Source: CAZRIE01 sp964600075 (GTDB taxonomy: Bacteria; Bacteroidota; Bacteroidia; Flavobacteriales; Flavobacteriaceae). From it: a stretch of DNA of 16,111 bases. Positions 5,449 to 12,484 of the stretch are shown piece by piece. The notes under the pieces are model-generated. The model was not told where the DNA came from. It was given only the letters and a program-made list of their open reading frames with translations, and did no database searches. Location of the stretch: assembly GCA_964600075.1 (NCBI GenBank), contig CAZRIE010000094.1, forward strand, positions 1 through 16,111, in the 5' to 3' direction. How positions within the stretch are numbered: the first letter of the stretch is position 1; every line of letters begins with the position of its first letter. The position numbers and the translations under genes were made by a program.

Positions 5449-5796
5449 CTACTGCTTATAGAATTTTGTATGCACCTGTTGCTCCTTCGACTGGATTGTA
5501 ATAATATAGGCTCCGGAAGAAAGCGTAGAAATAGGAATGTTAATAGCGTTTCGGCGAATTTCCCAGTGATGGGCCAAGACTACGTTTCCATAGATATCCA
5601 TTATAGAGATGTCGGCTTTCGACGTATTTTTTAGTCCTAAAATATGTACAACATTGGTAGCAGGGTTGGGAAAAACCTTAACTTTTATCTCCGAAACAAT
5701 ATGAGGATTAGATGCACCGTCGTTTTTGTCCCATGTCTGGGCATAGCCTGTGCAGGCCAGACATAAAAAAATACTAAGGGCAACGTAGGTTTTCAT
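5449..5796 (-). CDS. Small secreted protein consisting almost only of a T9SS type A sorting domain
   Basis: A 115-residue protein. Residues 1 to about 20 are a Sec signal peptide (MKTYVALSIFLCLACTGYAQ). After only about 17 residues (TWDKNDGASNPHIVSEI) it enters a typical Por/T9SS C-terminal sorting domain: VKVFPNPATNVVHI (39-52), then ADISIMDIYGNVVL (61-74), NAINIPISTLSSGAYIITIQ (83-102) and a basic end KFYKQ. In known substrates this domain of about 80 residues directs export through the type IX system and is removed or attached to the surface; here there is almost no cargo. The signal peptide, frame and stop are intact, so this is not simply a truncated 3' end. It may be a regulator or decoy substrate, or the relic of a larger secreted protein with a regenerated 5' end. 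A probable -7 box and a palindrome lie upstream. Confidence 0.85.
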   Translation of the reverse strand: MKTYVALSIFLCLACTGYAQTWDKNDGASNPHIVSEIKVKVFPNPATNVVHILGLKNTSKADISIMDIYGNVVLAHHWEIRRNAINIPISTLSSGAYIITIQSKEQQVHTKFYKQ

Positions 5797-5811
5797 TTGA
5801 TTATGGCAAGG

Positions 5812-5828
5812 TTCTATCTAAGATAGAA
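5812..5828. promoter_or_regulatory. Palindrome downstream of the sorting-domain gene's promoter
   Basis: TTCTATCT-A-AGATAGAA is a perfect 8-bp inverted repeat around one central base. It sits just downstream of the likely transcription start, 15 bp before the ATG at 5796. It could be an operator or a 5'-end mRNA hairpin. No regulator is identifiable from this window. Confidence 0.4.
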
Positions 5829-5835
5829 TTCAAAA

Positions 5836-5843
5836 CAAAAGTA
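5836..5843 (-). promoter_or_regulatory. Candidate -7 box of the sorting-domain gene
   Basis: On the minus strand TACTTTTG matches TAnnTTTG, 40 bp before the ATG. The -33 region has only a TTTT run about 22 nt upstream rather than TTTG, so this is a half match. Confidence 0.4.
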
Positions 5844-5898
5844 GTACGCTACACCTTGATGGGCTAAAAAATGTTGTGAAAACCCTGCAATTTGTATG

Positions 5899-8736
5899 TC
5901 AATGTGCTTCCAGCCAATCTGAACCGGTGCCCAGTTCTACATCCAAGGGAACAGCTAGTTTATAGGCATTCTCCATCTCCGACTTGATAAGGGGTTTCAA
6001 TTTCTCCAACTCTGGCCTGTAGACATCGAATACCAATTCATCATGCACTTGCAAGAGCATTTTCGACTTGTAATCGCCTTCCGATAGTTTTTTATGAATA
6101 TTGATCATCGCAATTTTTATGATATCGGCCGCGCTACCCTGTATAGGGGCGTTAACGGCATTGCGTTCTGCAGCGCCCCGTACTATGGCGTTGCTTCCAT
6201 TAATGGCTTTTAAATACCGACGACGGCCTAAAACGGTTTGTACATAGCCATTATCCCTAGCAAAATCGATTTGCTCACCCATATAGTTTCGCAATTTTGG
6301 GTAGGTCTTATAATAGGTGTCTATCAATTCTTTGGCTTCCGAGCGGGAGAGGTCGGTTTGGTTGCTCAAACCAAAGGCGGATACCCCATAGATAATTCCG
6401 AAGTTGACCGTTTTAGCATTGCCTCGTTGTTCTCGGGTGACCTCTTCAATAGGCACGTTGAAAACCTTTGAGGCTGTGGAGGCATGAATATCCTCCCCAT
6501 TTTTAAACGCTTCTATCATGGTCGTTTCTTCGCTTAAAGCCGCGATGATACGTAGTTCTATTTGCGAATAATCCGCGGCCAATAAGATATAATTCTCATC
6601 GCGCGGTATAAAGGCCTTACGAACTTGCCGGCCTCTTTCTGTTCGTATCGGAATATTTTGAAGGTTCGGGTTGTTACTGCTCAAACGGCCTGTAGCCGCA
6701 ACGGTCTGCATATAATCGGTATGCACTCTTCCCGTTGATGGTTCTACTTGCTCAGGAAGGGCGTCGACATAGGTGCTTTTTAGTTTTGATAGCCCGCGGT
6801 AATCCAACACGTTCTGGATAATCTCATGGTCTTTTGCCAGATAGGACAGTACCTCTTCTGCCGTTGAATATTGGCCGGTCTTGGTCTTTTTGGGCTTGTC
6901 GACCAATTTCATCTTGTCAAAAAGTATTTCCCCTAATTGTTTTGGCGACCCGATATTGAATTCTTCCCCGGCGGTCGCGTAAATTTTGGTCTGCAGTGCT
7001 GCGATATCATTATTAAGGTCGTCCGAGAGGGATTTCAAAAAAGCCCCGTCCAAATTAATTCCTTCAAGTTCCATATCGGCCAAAACATGCAGCAACGGAA
7101 TCTCGATAGTATTAAATAAATCTTCCGTTTTAGCTTCAGCTAACTCGGGCCGAAAATGTTGTGCCAATTGAAGGGTAATGTCCGCATCCTCTACTGCATA
7201 TTCGGTTTGTTTTTCTAACGGGACATCGCGCATGCTCAACTGGTTCTTTCCTTTTTTTCCGATGAGTTCCGTAATTGAAACCGGCGTATAGTTCAAATAC
7301 GCTTCCGAGAGCACATCCATATTGTGTCGCATATCGGGATTGATAAGGTAATGGGCCAACATCGTATCGAAGAACTTGCCTTTTACCCGAAGCTCATATT
7401 TATTTAAAACCTTAATGTCGTATTTGAGGTTCTGACCGATTTTTTCAATTGCCTCTGATTCAAAAAAGGGACGAAGCTGTTCAATAAGCTCTTGTGCTTG
7501 GGCCTTTTCCTCAGGGAAGGGGATATAATAACCTTTGGTGGCTTCCCAAGAAAATGCAATACCTACCAGTTCTGCGGTCAATGGATTCAGCCCGGTAGTT
7601 TCCGTGTCAAAACAGACCGAAGTTTGTTTCATCAAATTCTGTAAGAATAGTTTCATCGCCATACCCGGAGCGACACTTTGATACACATGCGGAACGTCTG
7701 TAATAGTTTTTCGACTGTTGTAATCTTTTATGGTTCCTGCAGCTTCTGACGGGTCGCCTCCAAATAACGAAAATTGCCCGCCACCGGCTTCTTTGGGTTT
7801 GGTTTTTGCAGCCGGCTTACTTCCGGTTTCAGTTGGAGTTTCTTGCGTCTCTTTAGAAAATATTTTGATGAATTGGTCTTTTAGCCTTCTGAACTCCAAC
7901 TCTTCAAAAATCTGTTGCACTTTTTGATTATCCGGCACTGACATTTCATAATCACCCGCATTAAAAGTTACGTCGCAAGTGATGCAAATCGTTGCTAGTT
8001 TTTTAGATAGAAGTCCCAGTTCTTTATTGCCTTCTACCTTTTCTTTCATCTTGCCCTTGAGCTTGTCTGTATTTTCCAAGAGGCCTTCCATTGAACCGAA
8101 TTCCTGAATGAATTTCTTGGCCGTTTTATCACCGACCCCCGGTAAGCCGGGAATATTATCACTAGCGTCGCCCATCATCCCTAGATAATCGATGACCTGT
8201 TCAGGGCGTTCGACGCCAAAACGTTTTTGTATTTCGGGAATACCCCATATTTCGATTCCGTTGCCCATTCGCGCGGGCTTGTACATAAAGATATTGTCGG
8301 AAACCAATTGACCAAAATCTTTATCGGGCGTCACCATAAAAACCTTGTAGTCCTCTTTTTCTGCCTGTTTTGCTAATGTGCCAATAATATCATCTGCCTC
8401 CCAACCTTCCAATACAACCGCTGGAATATGCATTGCCTCTAAAATCTGCTGAATGTAAGGTACGGCGATGCGAATCGCATCGGGAGTCTCGCTTCTATTC
8501 GCTTTATATTCTGGGAAAAGTTCTGTTCGTTCCGCACTTCCGCCTTTGTCAAAGCAAACGGCTAAATGGTCCGGTTTTTCGCGTTTGATAACATCAAAAA
8601 GGGAGTTCATAAACCCCATAATAGCTGAGGTGTCCATACCTTTTGAGTTGATTCGAGGGTTTTTGATCAGGGCATAATACCCTCTGAAAATAAGGGCGTA
8701 GGCGTCAAGTAAAAAGAGTCTTTTTTGTTCTGGCAT
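5899..8736 (-). CDS. polA: DNA polymerase I with intact 5'-3' and 3'-5' exonuclease domains
   Basis: A 945-residue family A polymerase for Okazaki fragment processing and repair. The N-terminal FEN-like nuclease (1 to about 290) shows LLDAYALIFRGYYAL, EADDIIGTLA, TPDKDFGQLV and GDASDNIPGLPGVGDKTAKK. A linker (about 300-345) carries QFSLF at 321-325. The 3'-5' exonuclease has all three motifs: CFDTETTGLN (DxE), GQNLKYDIKVL (NxxxYD) and YAVEDADIT (YxxxD), so proofreading should be active. The polymerase domain has motif A (AADYSQIELR), motif B (RGNAKTVNFGIIYG, with Lys, Phe and Tyr of the O-helix) and motif C (QVHDELVF). The C-terminus DWLEAH is typical. The gene lies 45 bp after the glycosylasparaginase gene and may be partly transcribed with it; no consensus promoter is seen in that gap. 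Identification is certain. Confidence 0.98.
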   Translation of the reverse strand: MPEQKRLFLLDAYALIFRGYYALIKNPRINSKGMDTSAIMGFMNSLFDVIKREKPDHLAVCFDKGGSAERTELFPEYKANRSETPDAIRIAVPYIQQILEAMHIPAVVLEGWEADDIIGTLAKQAEKEDYKVFMVTPDKDFGQLVSDNIFMYKPARMGNGIEIWGIPEIQKRFGVERPEQVIDYLGMMGDASDNIPGLPGVGDKTAKKFIQEFGSMEGLLENTDKLKGKMKEKVEGNKELGLLSKKLATICITCDVTFNAGDYEMSVPDNQKVQQIFEELEFRRLKDQFIKIFSKETQETPTETGSKPAAKTKPKEAGGGQFSLFGGDPSEAAGTIKDYNSRKTITDVPHVYQSVAPGMAMKLFLQNLMKQTSVCFDTETTGLNPLTAELVGIAFSWEATKGYYIPFPEEKAQAQELIEQLRPFFESEAIEKIGQNLKYDIKVLNKYELRVKGKFFDTMLAHYLINPDMRHNMDVLSEAYLNYTPVSITELIGKKGKNQLSMRDVPLEKQTEYAVEDADITLQLAQHFRPELAEAKTEDLFNTIEIPLLHVLADMELEGINLDGAFLKSLSDDLNNDIAALQTKIYATAGEEFNIGSPKQLGEILFDKMKLVDKPKKTKTGQYSTAEEVLSYLAKDHEIIQNVLDYRGLSKLKSTYVDALPEQVEPSTGRVHTDYMQTVAATGRLSSNNPNLQNIPIRTERGRQVRKAFIPRDENYILLAADYSQIELRIIAALSEETTMIEAFKNGEDIHASTASKVFNVPIEEVTREQRGNAKTVNFGIIYGVSAFGLSNQTDLSRSEAKELIDTYYKTYPKLRNYMGEQIDFARDNGYVQTVLGRRRYLKAINGSNAIVRGAAERNAVNAPIQGSAADIIKIAMINIHKKLSEGDYKSKMLLQVHDELVFDVYRPELEKLKPLIKSEMENAYKLAVPLDVELGTGSDWLEAH

Positions 8737-8781
8737 TGGTTGTGTTCTAGAAGTTTTTATAAATGTCGGAGGCCGATGGTA

Positions 8782-9777
8782 TTAAGAGTCGAGATACGAA
8801 CCCGAGGGATTATTGACATGTCCCTCGCCCGAATAGGTGCGATACGTAAAGCCTGGGTGAATGCAATACCCGCCAGTCTCTCCTTTTTTATTGACGGCGA
8901 TAAAACCGATTTGAAAATCTTGCTTGTCCTTATTTTTTGCGATGATGCGTTTTACGCCTTCTTCACATGCTTCCTGTGGCGATTTGCCTTGGCGCATCAG
9001 TTCCACGATCAGAAAACTGCCGACCGTTCTTACGACCTCTTCGCCCATTCCGGTTGCTGTGGCGCCACCGATTTCATTGTCCACAAAAAGTCCCGCACCG
9101 ATGATAGGGGAATCGCCTACACGGCCGGCCATTTTAAAGCCCATACCACTTGTAGTGCACGCTCCGGAGATATCCCCATTTTTGTCAATGGCGAGCATTC
9201 CGATAGTGTCGTGGTTTTCAATATTGATAATGGGTTTATATTCCGAGGTTTTCTTCCATTCCACCCAGTCTTGCTTTGATTTTTCGGTGAGCAGGTTTGT
9301 TTTCTTGAAACCCATTTCGTAGGCAAACTGTTCGGCCCCTTTTCCGGCGAGCATAACATGAGGCGTTTCTTCCATCACTTTGCGTGCGACCAAAATCGGG
9401 TTCGCAATATTCTGCATCGCCAGTACGGCACCACAGTTTCCGTCTTTATCCATAATACAGGCATCCAAGGTAACGTTTCCGTCGCGATCAGGTCGGCCAC
9501 CAACACCCACGGTCTGGTTGTTTACATCATTTTCTTCGACCATTACTCCCTGGACAACAGCTTCTAGAGAACTTCCGCCGTCCTTTAAAGTTTCCCAAGC
9601 TTTTGCAGAGGCCTTATGAAAATCCCATGTACAGATTACGATTGGCACGGTAGTCTTGGCGTTTTCCGATAACCCTATTTTAGGTTGGCTCTCTTCCTTA
9701 CAGGAAGCGATTAAAGGCGTAGATATCAGACCTGCTGTGACGACCGTCGAATTTTTCAGGAATTTTCTTCTTTGCAT
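8782..9777 (-). CDS. N4-(beta-N-acetylglucosaminyl)-L-asparaginase (glycosylasparaginase), Tat-type lipoprotein
   Basis: A 331-residue Ntn hydrolase of the asparaginase 2 family. It should cleave the GlcNAc-Asn bond of N-glycopeptides, giving aspartate and an aminosugar (EC 3.5.1.26). Family marks are CTWDF (49-53), GVGGRPDRDGNVTLDACIMD (91-110) and the autocatalytic NHDTIGML. Cleavage between Asp190 and Thr191 would expose the catalytic Thr. GRVGDSPIIGAGLFVDNEIG (218-237) and GGATATGMGEE form the substrate-side loops. The N-terminus MQRRKFLKNSTVVTAG is a twin-arginine signal, and LIASC gives a lipobox with Cys26, so it is probably folded before export and then lipid-anchored. The well-known Flavobacterium meningosepticum enzyme is a relative. 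It is divergent from cutC with 40 bp between starts, and upstream of polA. Confidence 0.93.
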   Translation of the reverse strand: MQRRKFLKNSTVVTAGLISTPLIASCKEESQPKIGLSENAKTTVPIVICTWDFHKASAKAWETLKDGGSSLEAVVQGVMVEENDVNNQTVGVGGRPDRDGNVTLDACIMDKDGNCGAVLAMQNIANPILVARKVMEETPHVMLAGKGAEQFAYEMGFKKTNLLTEKSKQDWVEWKKTSEYKPIINIENHDTIGMLAIDKNGDISGACTTSGMGFKMAGRVGDSPIIGAGLFVDNEIGGATATGMGEEVVRTVGSFLIVELMRQGKSPQEACEEGVKRIIAKNKDKQDFQIGFIAVNKKGETGGYCIHPGFTYRTYSGEGHVNNPSGSYLDS

Positions 9778-9817
9778 GAATTCAGGATGTTTAATTTAGA
9801 CCGATAAATATAAGAAT

Positions 9818-10540
9818 ATGCTAGTAGAAGTCTGTGCCAATTCTTTGCAATCTGCATTAAATGCTCAAAGTGCCGGAGCAAATCGTATTGAACTTTGTTC
9901 CGAGCTTGCCGTTGGCGGAATTACGCCATCTTACGGACTGCTGAAAAGCATAAGGCAACATATTTCTATACCTGTACATGTTTTGGTGCGTCCGAGAAGC
10001 GGAGATTTTACCTATTCGGATGAGGAGTTTGAAATTATGAAAGCGGATATTGCCCTATGTGTTGAACTGGGTTTTGATGGAATCGTTTCTGGCGTTCTGC
10101 AAAAAGATTTTACATTGGATAAAGAGCGTACCAAAACATTGATCGCACTATCCGGAAGCCTAAAATTCACTTTTCACCGCGCGTTCGATTGGCTCGAAAA
10201 CCCAATGGAAACACTATCGCAATTGGAAACTCTGGGTGTGGATTGTATCTTGACCTCGGGGCAACAAAAATCTGCGGTTGAAGGTATTACGTTATTGACC
10301 GAACTTTACCGAAAAGCATCGAAATGCAGCATTATGCCAGGTGGAGGTGTAAGAACGGACAACATCCATATTTTTCGTGAGCTCGGTTTTTCGGCCATCC
10401 ATCTTTCAGGAACGAAGTTTATAGAGACCTTGCCTGAAAGACCTAAAGTTTCGATGAATTCTCCATCGTTTCTAAAAGACAATGAAATAGCGTTAACCGA
10501 TACGGATACTATCAGCAAAATTGTAAATACGGTTAAATAA
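9818..10540 (+). CDS. cutC: CutC family TIM-barrel protein (copper homeostasis family)
   Basis: A 240-residue cytoplasmic protein of the CutC family (PF03932). Conserved blocks are MLVEVCANSL, GANRIELCSELAVGGITPS (20-38), VHVLVRPRSGDFTYSDEEF, GFDGIVSGVLQKDFTLD, FTFHRAFDW, CILTSGQQ, IMPGGGVRTDNI and FSAIHLSGTKF, running along a TIM barrel. Length is typical. Cys6 and Cys27 are present. The name comes from a copper-tolerance phenotype, and the biochemical role of the family is not settled. It is divergent from the glycosylasparaginase gene and followed after 48 bp, on the same strand, by a metallophosphoesterase. The short 40-bp shared upstream region must hold both promoters or parts of them. 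Family call is secure, function uncertain. Confidence 0.92.
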   Translation: MLVEVCANSLQSALNAQSAGANRIELCSELAVGGITPSYGLLKSIRQHISIPVHVLVRPRSGDFTYSDEEFEIMKADIALCVELGFDGIVSGVLQKDFTLDKERTKTLIALSGSLKFTFHRAFDWLENPMETLSQLETLGVDCILTSGQQKSAVEGITLLTELYRKASKCSIMPGGGVRTDNIHIFRELGFSAIHLSGTKFIETLPERPKVSMNSPSFLKDNEIALTDTDTISKIVNTVK

Positions 10541-10588
10541 AATGTAAAAGGGGCAGCCCTCTTAGTTTTTAAAAATATCTTTACGGCC

Positions 10589-11809
10589 ATGTTACGTTGG
10601 ATTATTTTTATCGCCGTTTATTTCGCCCTTGGTCTTTACACTTTGCAGGCCCTGAAGACAGCTACCAGATACCCTTGGGTGTATTATTTGTTTATTGCAA
10701 TTGCCGTTTTGGTACTGGGTAATTTTATCTATCAGTTTACATTTGGGGAGGCCCAAGGCAGGGTATTGAGCCGGCCTAAAAGTTATGCATTCGGTCTCTT
10801 GCTCACCGTACTGACCTTTCAGCTTATCACGATTATTTTTCTTTTTTCCGAGGATATTTTTCGCTTTCTGACAGGAGTGTACCACAAGTTTTTCGGTGGA
10901 ACTAAAGAATTCAGCCTTCCGGAGCGTAGACGATTTTTAAGTGTAATCGCTTTGGGAATTGCAGCAATACCTTTCGGAGCCCTGCTTTATGGTATGTATC
11001 GTGGAAAGTACAACTTCAAGGTGCTAAAATATAACCTGGAGTTCGACGACCTGCCGGATGCTTTTGACGGCTATCAGATTACACAAATTTCAGACATACA
11101 TAGCGGAAGTTTTGACAACAGAAAAAAAATCGAATACGCCGTCGATTTGGTCAATCAGCAAAAAAGCGACGTGATATTGTTCACGGGCGATATGGTCAAC
11201 AACAAAAGTGAAGAGATGAAACCATGGGCCGATCTGTTTGCTACCCTTGAGGCAAAAGACGGTAAATTCTCTATTTTAGGAAACCATGATTATGGCGACT
11301 ATATCGAATGGGAAACCGAAGAATTGAAACGTGAAAATCTAGAAGATTTAAAGAAACTTCAGCACACTATTGGTTTTGACCTCTTATTGAACGAAAATCG
11401 GTACCTCCAAAAAGGAAACGACAAAATTGCCTTAATAGGTGTAGAGAACTGGGGAAGAGGAGGCTTCAAAAAAGCAGGGGACCTCAAAAAGGCTACTGCC
11501 AATGTAACCAAAGACGATTTTAAGATCTTGATGAGCCATGATCCCTCGCATTGGGAAGACGTTGTACTCCATGATGAGTATCACTATCATTTAACGTTGA
11601 GCGGCCATACCCATGGCATGCAGTTCGGTATCGAAATACCCGGCTGGGTGAAATGGAGCCCTGTCAAATGGCGTTACAAATATTGGGCAGGCATCTATAA
11701 AGAACTCGGCCAATACATCAACGTTAACCGCGGCTTCGGATTTCTTGGTTATCCCGGTAGGGTAGGTATTTGGCCCGAGATAAGCGTGATAACCTTAAAG
11801 AAGAAGTAA
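10589..11809 (+). CDS. Membrane-anchored calcineurin-like metallophosphoesterase (YkuE/YaeI type)
   Basis: A 406-residue protein with three N-terminal hydrophobic segments (about 4-24, 30-51, 66-88), a basic loop, a fourth segment (about 117-138), then a metallophosphoesterase domain. All metal ligand motifs are visible: SDIHSGS (Asp169, His171), FTGDMVNN (Asp201, Asn204), LGNHDYG (Asn232, His233), MSHDP (His317) and SGHTHG (His340, His342), so a two-metal site should form. The YaeI/YkuE branch hydrolyses phosphoesters of lipid-type or unidentified substrates; the true substrate cannot be read here. The loop before segment four contains ERRRFLSV, a twin-arginine-like motif, as B. subtilis YkuE has at its N-terminus. 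It lies 48 bp after cutC on the same strand, so it may be co-transcribed. Confidence 0.88.
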   Translation: MLRWIIFIAVYFALGLYTLQALKTATRYPWVYYLFIAIAVLVLGNFIYQFTFGEAQGRVLSRPKSYAFGLLLTVLTFQLITIIFLFSEDIFRFLTGVYHKFFGGTKEFSLPERRRFLSVIALGIAAIPFGALLYGMYRGKYNFKVLKYNLEFDDLPDAFDGYQITQISDIHSGSFDNRKKIEYAVDLVNQQKSDVILFTGDMVNNKSEEMKPWADLFATLEAKDGKFSILGNHDYGDYIEWETEELKRENLEDLKKLQHTIGFDLLLNENRYLQKGNDKIALIGVENWGRGGFKKAGDLKKATANVTKDDFKILMSHDPSHWEDVVLHDEYHYHLTLSGHTHGMQFGIEIPGWVKWSPVKWRYKYWAGIYKELGQYINVNRGFGFLGYPGRVGIWPEISVITLKKK

Positions 11810-12003
11810 TAGCGCCTCTTTTTGCACATTACTTCGTTAAAATTTTTGATTGTAGTGATGCTAAAAAACTTGGCCTCGTTCTGTATAAAAAACCGGCTAC
11901 AAAAATTTCAATCATAAATTCTGAAACAGGCTCTTAACATGATTTTAACGCAGTCACAATCCCATAAAATTAGGGGTATATGTACTGATTTAACATTTTT
12001 TAC

Positions 12004-12011
12004 TACATTTG
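12004..12011 (+). promoter_or_regulatory. Candidate -7 box of the thioredoxin-like gene
   Basis: TACATTTG matches the Bacteroidota TAnnTTTG consensus exactly, 23 bp before the ATG at 12035, giving a leader of about 20 nt. I see no matching TTTG at the expected -33 distance, so the upstream half is weak. The rest of the 225-bp gap (11810-12034) is AT-rich with nothing else convincing. Confidence 0.5.
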
Positions 12012-12034
12012 GCCTTTAACCCAATGAACTACGT

Positions 12035-12331
12035 ATGTCAAAGTTTGGTGAACTTATAGATTTGAAAGTCCCTGTTTTGTTAGATTTCTATGCGGAATGG
12101 AACGAGCAATCTACCTCTATGCACCCGGTTTTGCGCGATGTCGCGGCAGCTTTGGGCGATAAAGGTAAAGTAATCAAAATCGATGTCGACAAGAACAAAG
12201 AACTTTCCCAAGCCCTGCGCGTTAAAGGCTTACCTACTTTAATGATCTACAAAAAAGGGGAAATGGTTTGGCGCCAAAGTGGCGAGCAAGATGCCAATAC
12301 CCTTATCGGTATCTTGAACGAGTATGTTTAA
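12035..12331 (+). CDS. Thioredoxin-fold protein lacking the CxxC active site
   Basis: A 98-residue single-domain thioredoxin fold: VPVLLDFYAEWNEQSTSMHP (12-31) aligns with the thioredoxin stretch VDFWAxWCGPC...P. GKVIKIDVDKNKELSQALRV follows, then GLPTLMIYKKGE (65-76) with the cis-proline at 67. The active-site WCGPC is replaced by WNEQS, and the whole protein has no cysteine, so it cannot act as a disulfide oxidoreductase. No signal peptide is seen, so it is probably cytoplasmic. Cysteine-free relatives with a very similar NEQS stretch occur, from memory, in many Flavobacteriaceae, which argues for a conserved non-redox role such as a chaperone or binding module. It converges on the GT117 gene, 153 bp away. 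Confidence 0.85.
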   Translation: MSKFGELIDLKVPVLLDFYAEWNEQSTSMHPVLRDVAAALGDKGKVIKIDVDKNKELSQALRVKGLPTLMIYKKGEMVWRQSGEQDANTLIGILNEYV

Positions 12332-12484
12332 AAAATACTTTTCAATTTTGGCCTAATCGCAAGCAGAGCGAAACAAGCTGTCCTTTTTCTGCTAAAGACT
12401 ACTTCTGTGGCTACAGTACCCATACCTTTCTAAAATTCAACAAAAAACTACCTCTTCGCGATAAGCTTCTCGTAATTTCGAATG

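Noticed and set aside
9117..9359. 80-residue minus-strand frame inside the glycosylasparaginase gene
   Set aside because: It is in another frame of a well-conserved gene and resembles no protein; no frameshift is needed to explain the locus.
11840..11908. Inverted pair AAATTTTTG / CAAAAATTT 51 nt apart downstream of the metallophosphoesterase
   Set aside because: The arms are pure A/T with one G/C each and lie far apart; this is expected by chance in AT-rich intergenic DNA and does not make a credible terminator.
12332..12484. Possible terminator between the thioredoxin-like gene and GT117 (AGCAGA...TCTGCT)
   Set aside because: The stem is only 6 bp with a loop of more than 15 nt and no T-run after it.
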